A stretch of 64,000 bases of DNA. Source: Agrobacterium arsenijevicii. Its GTDB lineage: Bacteria; Pseudomonadota; Alphaproteobacteria; Rhizobiales; Rhizobiaceae. Below, in pieces: positions 47,282-54,725 of this stretch; positions within the stretch are counted from its first letter, which is position 1, and each line of letters opens with the position of its first letter. Below the pieces are notes generated by a model, which saw nothing but the letters and a program-made list of their open reading frames with translations, made no database searches and was not told where the DNA came from. The stretch spans positions 248,001 to 312,000 of the forward strand of contig JWIT01000002.1 in the NCBI GenBank assembly GCA_000949895.1, read 5' to 3'. The position numbers and the translations under genes are program-made.

Positions 47282-49006
47282 TTAATGCGAGCCGGTCTGT
47301 TCTGATCGTTTAGGTGTAAAATAGCGCATCGGCGCTTCCAGCGACCATTCGAACCCGGTTTCGCGATACTCCGTCACAACCTGTCCGCCGAATGCGCCTT
47401 CCGCATGCCTTTTGATGACCGTGGTACCGAAGCCCTTGCGGCTCGGCTCGCTTGCCGGCGGCCCACCCGTTTCGGTCCAGACGAGATACAGCATCTGCCG
47501 TCCGTCCTTTTCGAGCGGCTTCCAGCTCAGGGCGATTTTCCCGAGAGGAACCGATAGCGCGCCATATTTGATGGAATTCGTCGTCAGCTCATGGACCACG
47601 AGCCCGAAATTCTGAGCAGCTTCCGGAGACAGCATGAAATCGTCTCCAGTCAGCACGAAACGTTCTGACACGGTGCCGAAAACCTCGAGGTGGGTCTCGA
47701 TCAGCTTGCGGATCGGCAGGCCTTGCCATTGAACCTCGGCCAATGCCCGGATCGACATTCCAAGACCGCGCAGGCGGTGGTCCACTTCCTTCTGGAACTC
47801 CGGGATGCTTTTGTTTTCCCGTCCCAATTGCCGGATCATCGCCTGAACCAGCGTCAGAATGTTCTTGGAGCGGTGAACAAGTTCGTGCAGCAGCAATTGC
47901 AGCCGTTCTTCCGACTGGCTTCTGTCGAAGGAAGCGTTGGAGAGCGCGATGGCGACCTGATTGGCCTCTTTGATCTTGGTATCGATGGGTGCCACGATCT
48001 CGCCTTCACCGATGCGCTCGGCCATATGGGTGAGATCGCGAATGGAGCTGCGCAATTGCCGGCCGACCAGATAGGCGCCGCCGATAGCGATCAGCACCAG
48101 CAACAGACTACCGATCATCATTTGCCGCCAGGTATCGACGAGGGCCGCTTGGCTTGCTGCCAGCGGGCCCCACATGACGGTCCGCCATTGCCAGCCCGGC
48201 AATTGGGCATAGGCGTAGAGATTACCCTTATTGTCGAAGAAATTACCGCTGAAGGCCTGCATTTCCGAAAGGATGGCCGGGGTGGCAAATGGCTTGCCCG
48301 CTTCCGCTTCCGCCTGTGAGCTGGAAACGACAACGCGATTTGTACCGTCGATGATGGCGACAGCCCAGTGGCGCGGCAGGTTTTCCGTGGGGATAAGCCG
48401 GCTCAGGCCGCTGGCATTCTGCGTCAGGATCAGCGCGTCTCCGGCCGAACCCAGTTCGGGGTCGAGCGGCAGGGTGACGTTGAACACCCATTCCTTGCTG
48501 GTGGCGCCGAAAAACATGTCCGAGACGGTGATGCGGCGGGATTGTATTGCCTTGGCCAGATCGGCCTCGGCCGGCACCTTGCTGAGAGGCTGACCATAGG
48601 GCACCCGCGTATTGAGATGCTGCTCACCGTCCCTGGTGGCGAGAATGGCGTACAGGCCCTCGCGTTTCAGGCTGTCTGCAACGCGTCCCTGGAATGCTGC
48701 AAGATTGCCGCTCTCGAGTTCCGGGAATTGCGACAGCAGATTGAGGGAGGTGGCGATTTCCTGCAGGCGGCGATCGATGTTGCGGCTGACGACCCGCACA
48801 TCGTCAATGGTCTCCCGCTGAAGATCGTCGCGCTTTTCGGCCTCAAGGCGCAGCATCAGATAGCCGCCGAAAAGGATCAGCGGCAGGGTGATGACGGTTG
48901 CCATCACGATCAGATAGGTGCCGATGGAGGCAGTCGGGAAAAAATTCGCGCTGCGCCGACGCAAAGCCGAAAACATGTCTTTCAGTCTGTCGCCGGGTTG
49001 AGGCAT
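47282..49006 (-). CDS. Membrane-bound HWE/HisKA_2-type sensor histidine kinase
   Basis: A 574-aa kinase. A membrane helix lies near residues 25-50 (YLIVMATVITLPLILFGGYL), a periplasmic sensor domain of about 240 residues follows (dCache-like: LLSQFPELESGNL, YAILATRDGEQHLNTR), a second helix is near 295-315 (MIGSLLLVLIAIGGAYLVG), then HAMP, the His region LLHELVHRSKNILTLVQAMIRQ and the ATP-binding domain with VVHELTTNSIKYGALS and GFGTTVIKRH. I use the ATG at 49006 (CCGGAG 7 bases ahead). Its kinase core is of the kind that feeds PhyR, so it may be a second input to the stress system. Confidence 0.9.
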   Translation of the reverse strand: MPQPGDRLKDMFSALRRRSANFFPTASIGTYLIVMATVITLPLILFGGYLMLRLEAEKRDDLQRETIDDVRVVSRNIDRRLQEIATSLNLLSQFPELESGNLAAFQGRVADSLKREGLYAILATRDGEQHLNTRVPYGQPLSKVPAEADLAKAIQSRRITVSDMFFGATSKEWVFNVTLPLDPELGSAGDALILTQNASGLSRLIPTENLPRHWAVAIIDGTNRVVVSSSQAEAEAGKPFATPAILSEMQAFSGNFFDNKGNLYAYAQLPGWQWRTVMWGPLAASQAALVDTWRQMMIGSLLLVLIAIGGAYLVGRQLRSSIRDLTHMAERIGEGEIVAPIDTKIKEANQVAIALSNASFDRSQSEERLQLLLHELVHRSKNILTLVQAMIRQLGRENKSIPEFQKEVDHRLRGLGMSIRALAEVQWQGLPIRKLIETHLEVFGTVSERFVLTGDDFMLSPEAAQNFGLVVHELTTNSIKYGALSVPLGKIALSWKPLEKDGRQMLYLVWTETGGPPASEPSRKGFGTTVIKRHAEGAFGGQVVTEYRETGFEWSLEAPMRYFTPKRSEQTGSH

Positions 49007-49137
49007 ACAAAAACTCCGGCAGTTATGGCATTGACACAGCACGGGATAATACCGTGCCGCCCCCCTTTAGCAATGCCTGATTTTCACCTTTGGTTGTCGT
49101 GATATGTCGCAATTGCGTCAGTTTTCCTGAAAAAATC

Positions 49138-49163
49138 GGAACTATTTCAACGATCAGCCCGTT
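49138..49163 (+). promoter_or_regulatory. EcfG promoter of the PRC-barrel gene
   Basis: GGAAC (49138-49142), 17 bases, CGTT (49160-49163): exact consensus, 80 bases before the ATG at 49244. Confidence 0.8.
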
Positions 49164-49243
49164 TGCCAGACGAGCCGGCTGAGCAGCGGAAACGAAATTC
49201 ACCACCGCCCGGCCAGTTGAAAACGATGAAAGGAAGGTACGAA

Positions 49244-49810
49244 ATGGCAAAGAAACTCACGACACTCGTCACTGCCGCCCTGATGGGCGCGACGGCTTTC
49301 GCGCCGCTTGCCATTGCCCAGGGCACAACCCAGCCTGCACCGGAAAGTCCGGGTGCGCAGACGGAACCGGCAACACCTCCCGCTACCCCGATGGCTCCTC
49401 TGGCCAATGACAGCGCAGCCGCTACCACTGGCGGCGCTTACCTGACCCAGCAGGGTGAAAAGCAGATCAGCGCCAGCGACTATATCGGCAAGTCGGTCTA
49501 TACCGCAGCCGATGAGAGCATCGGCAGTGTCACCAACCTCATCATGGAAGAGGATGGCGGTCTGGTCGCAGCCGTGATCGGCGTCGGCGGTTTCCTCGGC
49601 ATCGGTGCCAAGGATGTTGCCGTTCCGATGGACAAGGTGACGATGACCCGGAACGCGCAGGACGGCACAATCCGCCTGACGACGACGGAAACGGCGGAAA
49701 CGCTGAAGGCGGCACCGGAGTTCAAGACGCTGGAACAGCAGGCCAGCGACAGGAATGCGGCAATGCCGCCCGCTCCTGATAACACCACCACATCCGCCAC
49801 CAAACCCTGA
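49244..49810 (+). CDS. Secreted PRC-barrel domain protein
   Basis: A 188-aa protein. Residues 1-25 form a signal peptide (KKLTTLVTAALMGATAFAPLAIA-Q). A Pro/Ala-rich stretch follows, then a PRC-barrel domain near residues 68-150 (YIGKSVYTAADESIGSVTNLIMEEDGGLVAAVIGVGGFLGIGAKDVAVP). PRC barrels are small all-beta modules; exported versions are common and stress-induced in rhizobia, but have no assigned reaction. AAAGGAAGG precedes the ATG. It carries an exact EcfG promoter and a very strong terminator, so it is a single-gene unit of the stress regulon. Confidence 0.88.
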   Translation: MAKKLTTLVTAALMGATAFAPLAIAQGTTQPAPESPGAQTEPATPPATPMAPLANDSAAATTGGAYLTQQGEKQISASDYIGKSVYTAADESIGSVTNLIMEEDGGLVAAVIGVGGFLGIGAKDVAVPMDKVTMTRNAQDGTIRLTTTETAETLKAAPEFKTLEQQASDRNAAMPPAPDNTTTSATKP

Positions 49811-49863
49811 TCCCTTTACCTGGGAGAGAGGAGCGGGGCTGGCTTAGTCAGTCGCCCTGCTGG

Positions 49864-49893
49864 AGACACCGGCCTTTGGCCGGTGTCTTTTTT
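49864..49893 (+). terminator. Strong terminator after the PRC-barrel gene
   Basis: A perfect 10-bp stem (GACACCGGCC, 49864-49873; GGCCGGTGTC, 49877-49886) with a TTT loop and seven T's. Confidence 0.92.
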
Positions 49894-49921
49894 TGTGCCT
49901 GTGGTCGCAGTCGCCGGGTGG

Positions 49922-50905
49922 TTAATCCCCGGCATTGCGGGAGGAATGCCAGGCCCAGGCGGATTTGATGATGTCCGACAGGGAATAGCGCGGTTCCCAG
50001 CCGAGAACCTCCTTCGCCTTGTCGTTATTGGCGACAAGCGTGGTGGAATCGCCATCACGGCGTCCGGTATATTCCACGGGGAAGGGACGGCCGGACACTT
50101 CCGAAATCGCCGCCAGCAATTCCTTCACCGTGGTGCCGGTGCCGGTGCCGAGGTTGAGCTCAACCGTTTCACCGCCCGCCAGCAGATAGTCCACCGCCCG
50201 CACATGGGCGTCGGCAAGATCGAGAATGTGGATGTAGTCGCGCACGCAGGTGCCGTCGCGGGTGTCGTAGTCAGTACCGAATACCTTGAAGCCCTGACGC
50301 CGCCCAAGTGCCGCCTCGATGGCGAGCGGGATGGCGTGGGTTTCCGGCTTGTGCCATTCGCCGATGCGGCCTTCGAAATCCGCGCCGGCCGCATTGAAGT
50401 AACGCAGCATCACCGAGCGCAGCCCCTTATAGGTGCTGTAATCCTTCAGCGCCTGCTCGACCACCCATTTGGTGCGGCCATAGGGGTTGATCGGCGCCTG
50501 ACGGTGCGTCTCGTCGATCGGCACCTGTTCCGGCAGTCCATAGGTGGCGCAGGTGGAGGAAAAAACAAATGCCGTAACCCCGGCATCAATGGCGGCGGAG
50601 AGAAGGTTGAGCGAGCCGATGACGTTGTTGTCGTAGAAGGCGACGGGCTGCTTGACCGATTCGCCGACCTCGATCAGCGCTGCAAAGTGCAGAACCGCTT
50701 CAGGCTGGTGCTTGGCGAAAACTTCATCCAGCCGCGCCCGGTCGCGGATATCACCCTGCTCGAAGGGTCCCCAGCGGACGAATTCCTCATGTCCATTGGA
50801 CAGATTGTCGAAAACCACCGGTTCATATCCTCGCTCAGACAGGAGAAGGCAGGTATGCGAACCGATATAGCCGGCACCGCCGACGACAAGGACTTTCTTC
50901 TTCAT
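49922..50905 (-). CDS. exoB: UDP-glucose 4-epimerase
   Basis: A 327-aa extended short-chain dehydrogenase. VVGGAGYIGSHTCLLL binds NAD at residues 6-22, YGRTKWVVEQ near residue 146 holds the catalytic Tyr and Lys, and VRDYIHILDLADAH near 225 is a GalE mark. It makes UDP-galactose for succinoglycan and lipopolysaccharide; in Agrobacterium and Sinorhizobium the gene is called exoB (galE elsewhere). I begin at the ATG at 50905, as the upstream in-frame extension is unlike the family. Confidence 0.94.
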   Translation of the reverse strand: MKKKVLVVGGAGYIGSHTCLLLSERGYEPVVFDNLSNGHEEFVRWGPFEQGDIRDRARLDEVFAKHQPEAVLHFAALIEVGESVKQPVAFYDNNVIGSLNLLSAAIDAGVTAFVFSSTCATYGLPEQVPIDETHRQAPINPYGRTKWVVEQALKDYSTYKGLRSVMLRYFNAAGADFEGRIGEWHKPETHAIPLAIEAALGRRQGFKVFGTDYDTRDGTCVRDYIHILDLADAHVRAVDYLLAGGETVELNLGTGTGTTVKELLAAISEVSGRPFPVEYTGRRDGDSTTLVANNDKAKEVLGWEPRYSLSDIIKSAWAWHSSRNAGD

Positions 50906-51016
50906 CAATCGCCTTTCAGAAAAACATGGGACGCGTCGAGACTGTATGTCACTTTGGTCAAATAAGGGCGGCATGGCGTGGGACGCCATCAACCAGTCTA
51001 TCCATCGCGGGTAACA

Positions 51017-51051
51017 TAAAAAAAACTGCGCATCCATGGTCAGGATGCACA
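51017..51051 (-). terminator. Terminator of the DUF883/holin-like operon
   Basis: On the minus strand, a stem built on GCATCC/GGATGC (51030-51035; 51043-51048, extendable across one mismatch) is followed by eight T's. It lies about 50 bases after the stop at 51101. Confidence 0.75.
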
Positions 51052-51100
51052 GCAACTAATCAGAGCTTGACGAAGAGCCGAAACACGCCCGCAGGCGTGC

Positions 51101-51544
51101 CTATTTCTTTTTCCTGGTATTCACCCTCGTTGCCAGAAAGCCGGCAGCGACGGCGACGGCAAGCGTCGCATAGGGGCGGGCCTGAATTGCCAGCGTCAAC
51201 AGCGATTGCAAGGCCAGAGGCGCTGCGGCCAAGGGGGCCGCTGCCGCCGTCAATGGTGCGACGGGCCGCCTCGCGGCATAGGCTCTCGGACGTTTGACGA
51301 TCGCCAGAGCCACCAGCATGATGACGCCGAGCAGAAATGCCGTGCCGGCAACGACAAGTGCCGCCGGACCTGCGCCGACATGCCGGGCGAGATAGATTGA
51401 ACCCGCCACGACGGCCGCAACGAAGGCGATCAGGAAAAATACCCCGGTCAATACCCAGAGGATGATGGTGGCACGCAGGCGGCGCGTCACGACACGTCCT
51501 TCACGCTGGGTGTCTCCCAGATAGACCAGCAATGCCTCAAGCAT
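51101..51544 (-). CDS. Phage holin-like (Holin-X type) membrane protein, unknown function
   Basis: A 147-aa membrane protein. Two close helices lie near residues 28-50 and 58-82 (IILWVLTGVFFLIAFVAAVVAGSIYL; AALVVAGTAFLLGVIMLVALAIV), followed by an Ala/Pro-rich part and a final hydrophobic stretch. The two-helix pattern with a short turn is typical of the Holin-X/DUF1469 group, which is not proven to form holes. It follows the DUF883 gene by 9 bases and so shares its stress promoter. Confidence 0.75.
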   Translation of the reverse strand: MLEALLVYLGDTQREGRVVTRRLRATIILWVLTGVFFLIAFVAAVVAGSIYLARHVGAGPAALVVAGTAFLLGVIMLVALAIVKRPRAYAARRPVAPLTAAAAPLAAAPLALQSLLTLAIQARPYATLAVAVAAGFLATRVNTRKKK

Positions 51545-51553
51545 GATGTGGCC

Positions 51554-51898
51554 TTATCGACGTGTGAGGAGGGCGAGCACGAAGCCGACACCCACAGCGA
51601 TGCCGAGGGACTGGAGCGGGTTTTTCTGGACCTGATCCGTCAGATTATCGTTCAGCGACGAAATTTCGCTGCGAACGCTGTCAGCCATCTCGCCGGAGGC
51701 GGTGAGCGCGTCGTCGGCCACGCGGGCGGCCTGCGCCTTCAACTCGTGCGATGCGCCGACGCCCAGCGCCTTAACGCTCTTGGCAAGATTTGCCAGATCT
51801 TCGCGAAGCTGGGCAAGCTGCGCTGCCACATCGGCCGCATCGCCGTTTTCGAGGGATTGCTGGATCTTGTCATTAACGCTGCTACGCACGCTTGCCAT
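51554..51898 (-). CDS. DUF883 (ElaB/YqjD-like) membrane-anchored protein
   Basis: A 114-aa protein. Most of it is an amphipathic helix rich in Ala, Gln, Asp and Glu (AAQLAQLREDLANLAKSVKAL; AARVADDALTASGEMADSV), ending in QVQKNPLQSLGIAVGVGFVLALLTRR, the C-terminal anchor typical of ElaB/YqjD/YgaM proteins. In E. coli such proteins tie ribosomes to the membrane in stationary phase; here that is only an analogy. I use the ATG at 51898 preceded by AGGAAGG. An exact EcfG promoter lies upstream. Confidence 0.85.
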   Translation of the reverse strand: MASVRSSVNDKIQQSLENGDAADVAAQLAQLREDLANLAKSVKALGVGASHELKAQAARVADDALTASGEMADSVRSEISSLNDNLTDQVQKNPLQSLGIAVGVGFVLALLTRR

Positions 51899-52026
51899 AA
51901 GTGAAGTCCTTCCTGAACATCGTTGATGGAAATGGGGGCAGGTCAAACAGACTGCTGCCACGGGTGAATGCCGTCACTCTCGAACCTTCGTTGCGGCGGC
52001 CGAAACACCCGCTTGTCCGCCATTCA

Positions 52027-52051
52027 AACGCACCGAGGCCTGCTTGGTTCC
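52027..52051 (-). promoter_or_regulatory. EcfG promoter of the DUF883/holin-like pair
   Basis: On the minus strand, GGAAC (52051-52047), 16 bases, CGTT (52030-52027): exact consensus, about 130 bases before the DUF883 start. It lies in the divergent region shared with the polyamine genes. Confidence 0.75.
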
Positions 52052-52197
52052 GCCGCTATGCGCGTTTTCTCATGCGGATGCCGGGGCGGGGGCAATTTTC
52101 CAGGAATTCGGTGCCGGACATTTGTTTTCCTGTAACAAGCATCATATAAGGCCCATCATCCAGACGGACCTTGACTTCAATCAATATGTGAAACGCC

Positions 52198-53295
52198 ATG
52201 CTTCAGACGCCCTATTACCTCATCGACAAGACAAAACTTCTTCGCAACATGGAGAAGATTGCCTATGTGCGGGAAAAATCCGGCGCCAAGGCGCTGCTGG
52301 CGCTGAAGTGCTTCGCCACATGGTCGGTGTTCGATTTCATGTCGCAATATATGGACGGCACCACCTCGTCCTCGCTTTATGAAGTGCGTCTGGGCCGCGA
52401 GAAATTCGGCGGTGAAACCCACGCCTATTCAGTCGCCTACGCCGATTACGAAATCGACGAGGTGATCTCGAACGCGGACAAGATCATCTTCAATTCCATC
52501 AGCCAGCTTGAACGCTTTGCGGAGAAGGCATCCGGTATCACCCGTGGTCTTCGCCTCAATCCGCAGGTCAGCTCCTCGAGCTTCGACCTTGCAGATCCTG
52601 CGCGCCCCTTCAGCCGCCTCGGCGAATGGGATGTCGCCAAGGTCGACAAGGTCATGGATCGGATTTCCGGCTTCATGATCCACAACAATTGCGAAAATGG
52701 CGATTTTTCGCTGTTCGACCGCATGTTGACGCAGATCGAGGAAAAATTCGGATCGCTTCTGTCGCGCGCGGAATGGGTCAGCCTTGGTGGCGGCATTCAT
52801 TTTACCGGCGACGACTATCCGCTCGACCAGTTCTGCGATCGGCTGCGGGCCTTTTCGGAAAAATACGGCGTGCAGGTCTATCTGGAGCCGGGCGAGGCCT
52901 CGATCACCCGGAGCACGACGCTTGAGGTGACGGTTCTAGACACGCTGTTCAACGGCAAGAACCTCGCCATCGTCGACAGCTCCATCGAAGCGCACATGCT
53001 CGACCTCCTGATTTACCGGGAAACCGCCAAGGTTTTCCCGAATGAGGGCGAACATCCCTACATGGTCTGCGGCAAATCCTGCCTTGCGGGCGATATTTTC
53101 GGTGATTTCCGGTTCGACAAGGAACTGAAGGTCGGCGACCGCATCTCCTTCCAGGACGCGGCCGGCTACACCATGGTCAAGAAAAACTGGTTCAACGGCG
53201 TGAAGATGCCGGCGATCGCCATCAAGGAACTCGACGGCACCGTACGCGCCGTTCGCGAATTCGACTTTGCTGATTTCGAGCAAAGCCTGTCTTAA
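52198..53295 (+). CDS. nspC: Carboxynorspermidine/carboxyspermidine decarboxylase
   Basis: A 365-aa PLP enzyme of the alanine racemase-like decarboxylase fold. The PLP lysine is in ALLALKCFATWSVFD near residue 41; other marks are VSLGGGIHFTGDDYP near 196, the PLP-phosphate loop YLEPGEA near 226, and YMVCGKSCLAGDIFGDF near 285 with the catalytic Cys. It removes CO2 from carboxyspermidine to give spermidine. I recall that the Agrobacterium homologue (Atu4169) is needed for normal growth through spermidine. The dehydrogenase gene follows 59 bases later. Confidence 0.93.
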   Translation: MLQTPYYLIDKTKLLRNMEKIAYVREKSGAKALLALKCFATWSVFDFMSQYMDGTTSSSLYEVRLGREKFGGETHAYSVAYADYEIDEVISNADKIIFNSISQLERFAEKASGITRGLRLNPQVSSSSFDLADPARPFSRLGEWDVAKVDKVMDRISGFMIHNNCENGDFSLFDRMLTQIEEKFGSLLSRAEWVSLGGGIHFTGDDYPLDQFCDRLRAFSEKYGVQVYLEPGEASITRSTTLEVTVLDTLFNGKNLAIVDSSIEAHMLDLLIYRETAKVFPNEGEHPYMVCGKSCLAGDIFGDFRFDKELKVGDRISFQDAAGYTMVKKNWFNGVKMPAIAIKELDGTVRAVREFDFADFEQSLS

Positions 53296-53354
53296 ACCCT
53301 GTTTTAACATGAAACGAAGCTCATCCCTGCGGGGAAAAGGAGGCATCACCTGAA

Positions 53355-54593
53355 ATGAAGAAGAACGTTCTGATCATCGGCGCCGGTGGCGTAGCACAGG
53401 TCGTGGCGCATAAATGCGCCCAGAACAGCGATGTATTGGGAGACATTCATATTGCGTCACGGACTTTGGAAAAGTGCCGCAAGATTGTCGAGTCCGTACG
53501 CGAAAAGAAGAGCCTCAAGACAGATGTGAAACTTGAGGCCCATGCGCTTGACGCTATGGATATCGAGGCGACGAAAGCCTTGATTACGAAAACCGGCGTG
53601 GAAATCGTCATCAATGTCGGTTCGTCTTTCGTCAACATGTCCGTTCTTCGCGCCTGCATGGATGCGGGCGTTGCCTACATGGATACCGCCATCCATGAGG
53701 ATCCAGGCAAGATTTGCGAAGCTCCGCCGTGGTACGGCAATTACGAATGGAAGCGTGCCGCCGAGTGCAAGGAAAAAGGCGTGACCGCCATTCTGGGCGT
53801 CGGCTTCGATCCGGGCGTGGTGAATGCCTATGCCCGCCTTGCCAAGGATGAATATTTCGACAAGGTCACCTCCGTCGATATCGTCGACATCAATGCCGGC
53901 AGCCACGGCCGCTGGTTCTCGACCAACTTCGATCCGGAAATCAACTTCCGCGAATTCACCGGGGTCGTCTATTCCTGGCAGAAGGGCGAGTGGCAGACGA
54001 ACCAGATGTTCGAAGTCGGTCAAGAATTCGATCTGCCTGTTGTCGGCAAGCAGAAGGCCTATCTGACCGGCCATGACGAAGTGCATTCGCTGTCCAGGAA
54101 CATGGATGGCGCCGATGTGCGCTTCTGGATGGGATTCGGTGATCACTACATCAACGTCTTCACCGTGCTGAAGAACCTTGGCCTTCTTTCCGAAAAGCCG
54201 GTCAAGACGGCCGAAGGTCTGGAAGTCGTGCCGCTGAAGGTGGTCAAGGCCGTATTGCCCGATCCGTCTTCGCTCGCGCCTGACTATGTCGGCAAGACCT
54301 GCATCGGCGATGTCGTCAAGGGCATCAAGGATGGCAAGGAACGCGAAGTCTTCATCTACAACGTGGCCGACCACAAGGAAGCCTATGAAGAGGTTGGTTC
54401 GCAGGGCATTTCCTACACCGCCGGCGTTCCCCCGGTCGCTGCCGCCATGCTGATCGCCACCGGCGAATGGGATGTGAAGCAGATGGCCAATGTGGAAGAA
54501 CTGCCGCCGAAGCCGTTCCTCAACCTTCTGAACAAGATTGGTTTGCCGAACCGTATCAAGGACGAAAACGGCGACCGCGCCCTGACGTTCTGA
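53355..54593 (+). CDS. Carboxyspermidine (carboxynorspermidine) dehydrogenase, saccharopine dehydrogenase family
   Basis: A 412-aa enzyme of the saccharopine dehydrogenase family. The N-terminus VLIIGAGGVAQVVAHKCA binds NADPH; DINAGSHGRWFSTNFDPEINFREF near residue 178 and PPKPFLNLLNKIGLP near the end are typical of the carboxynorspermidine synthase group. It condenses putrescine with aspartate beta-semialdehyde and reduces the Schiff base to carboxyspermidine. AAAAGGAGG precedes the ATG. With nspC it forms the S-adenosylmethionine-independent route to spermidine (homologue recalled as Atu4170). A strong terminator follows. Confidence 0.92.
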   Translation: MKKNVLIIGAGGVAQVVAHKCAQNSDVLGDIHIASRTLEKCRKIVESVREKKSLKTDVKLEAHALDAMDIEATKALITKTGVEIVINVGSSFVNMSVLRACMDAGVAYMDTAIHEDPGKICEAPPWYGNYEWKRAAECKEKGVTAILGVGFDPGVVNAYARLAKDEYFDKVTSVDIVDINAGSHGRWFSTNFDPEINFREFTGVVYSWQKGEWQTNQMFEVGQEFDLPVVGKQKAYLTGHDEVHSLSRNMDGADVRFWMGFGDHYINVFTVLKNLGLLSEKPVKTAEGLEVVPLKVVKAVLPDPSSLAPDYVGKTCIGDVVKGIKDGKEREVFIYNVADHKEAYEEVGSQGISYTAGVPPVAAAMLIATGEWDVKQMANVEELPPKPFLNLLNKIGLPNRIKDENGDRALTF

Positions 54594-54622
54594 TTGATGG
54601 CTTTCTGATAAATCGAGACAAT

Positions 54623-54652
54623 AAAAAACCCCGCGAAAGCGGGGTTTTTTAT
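54623..54652. terminator. Bidirectional terminator between the polyamine operon and the helicase gene
   Basis: CCCCGC (54629-54634), GAAA loop, GCGGGG (54639-54644), six A's before and six T's after. Confidence 0.92.
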
Positions 54653-54725
54653 TGGGACAAAGTCACCAATTATTCGGCGTCATCCTCGGCCCTGAGCCGA
54701 GGATCTACCGGCACGTGAGCGTGCC

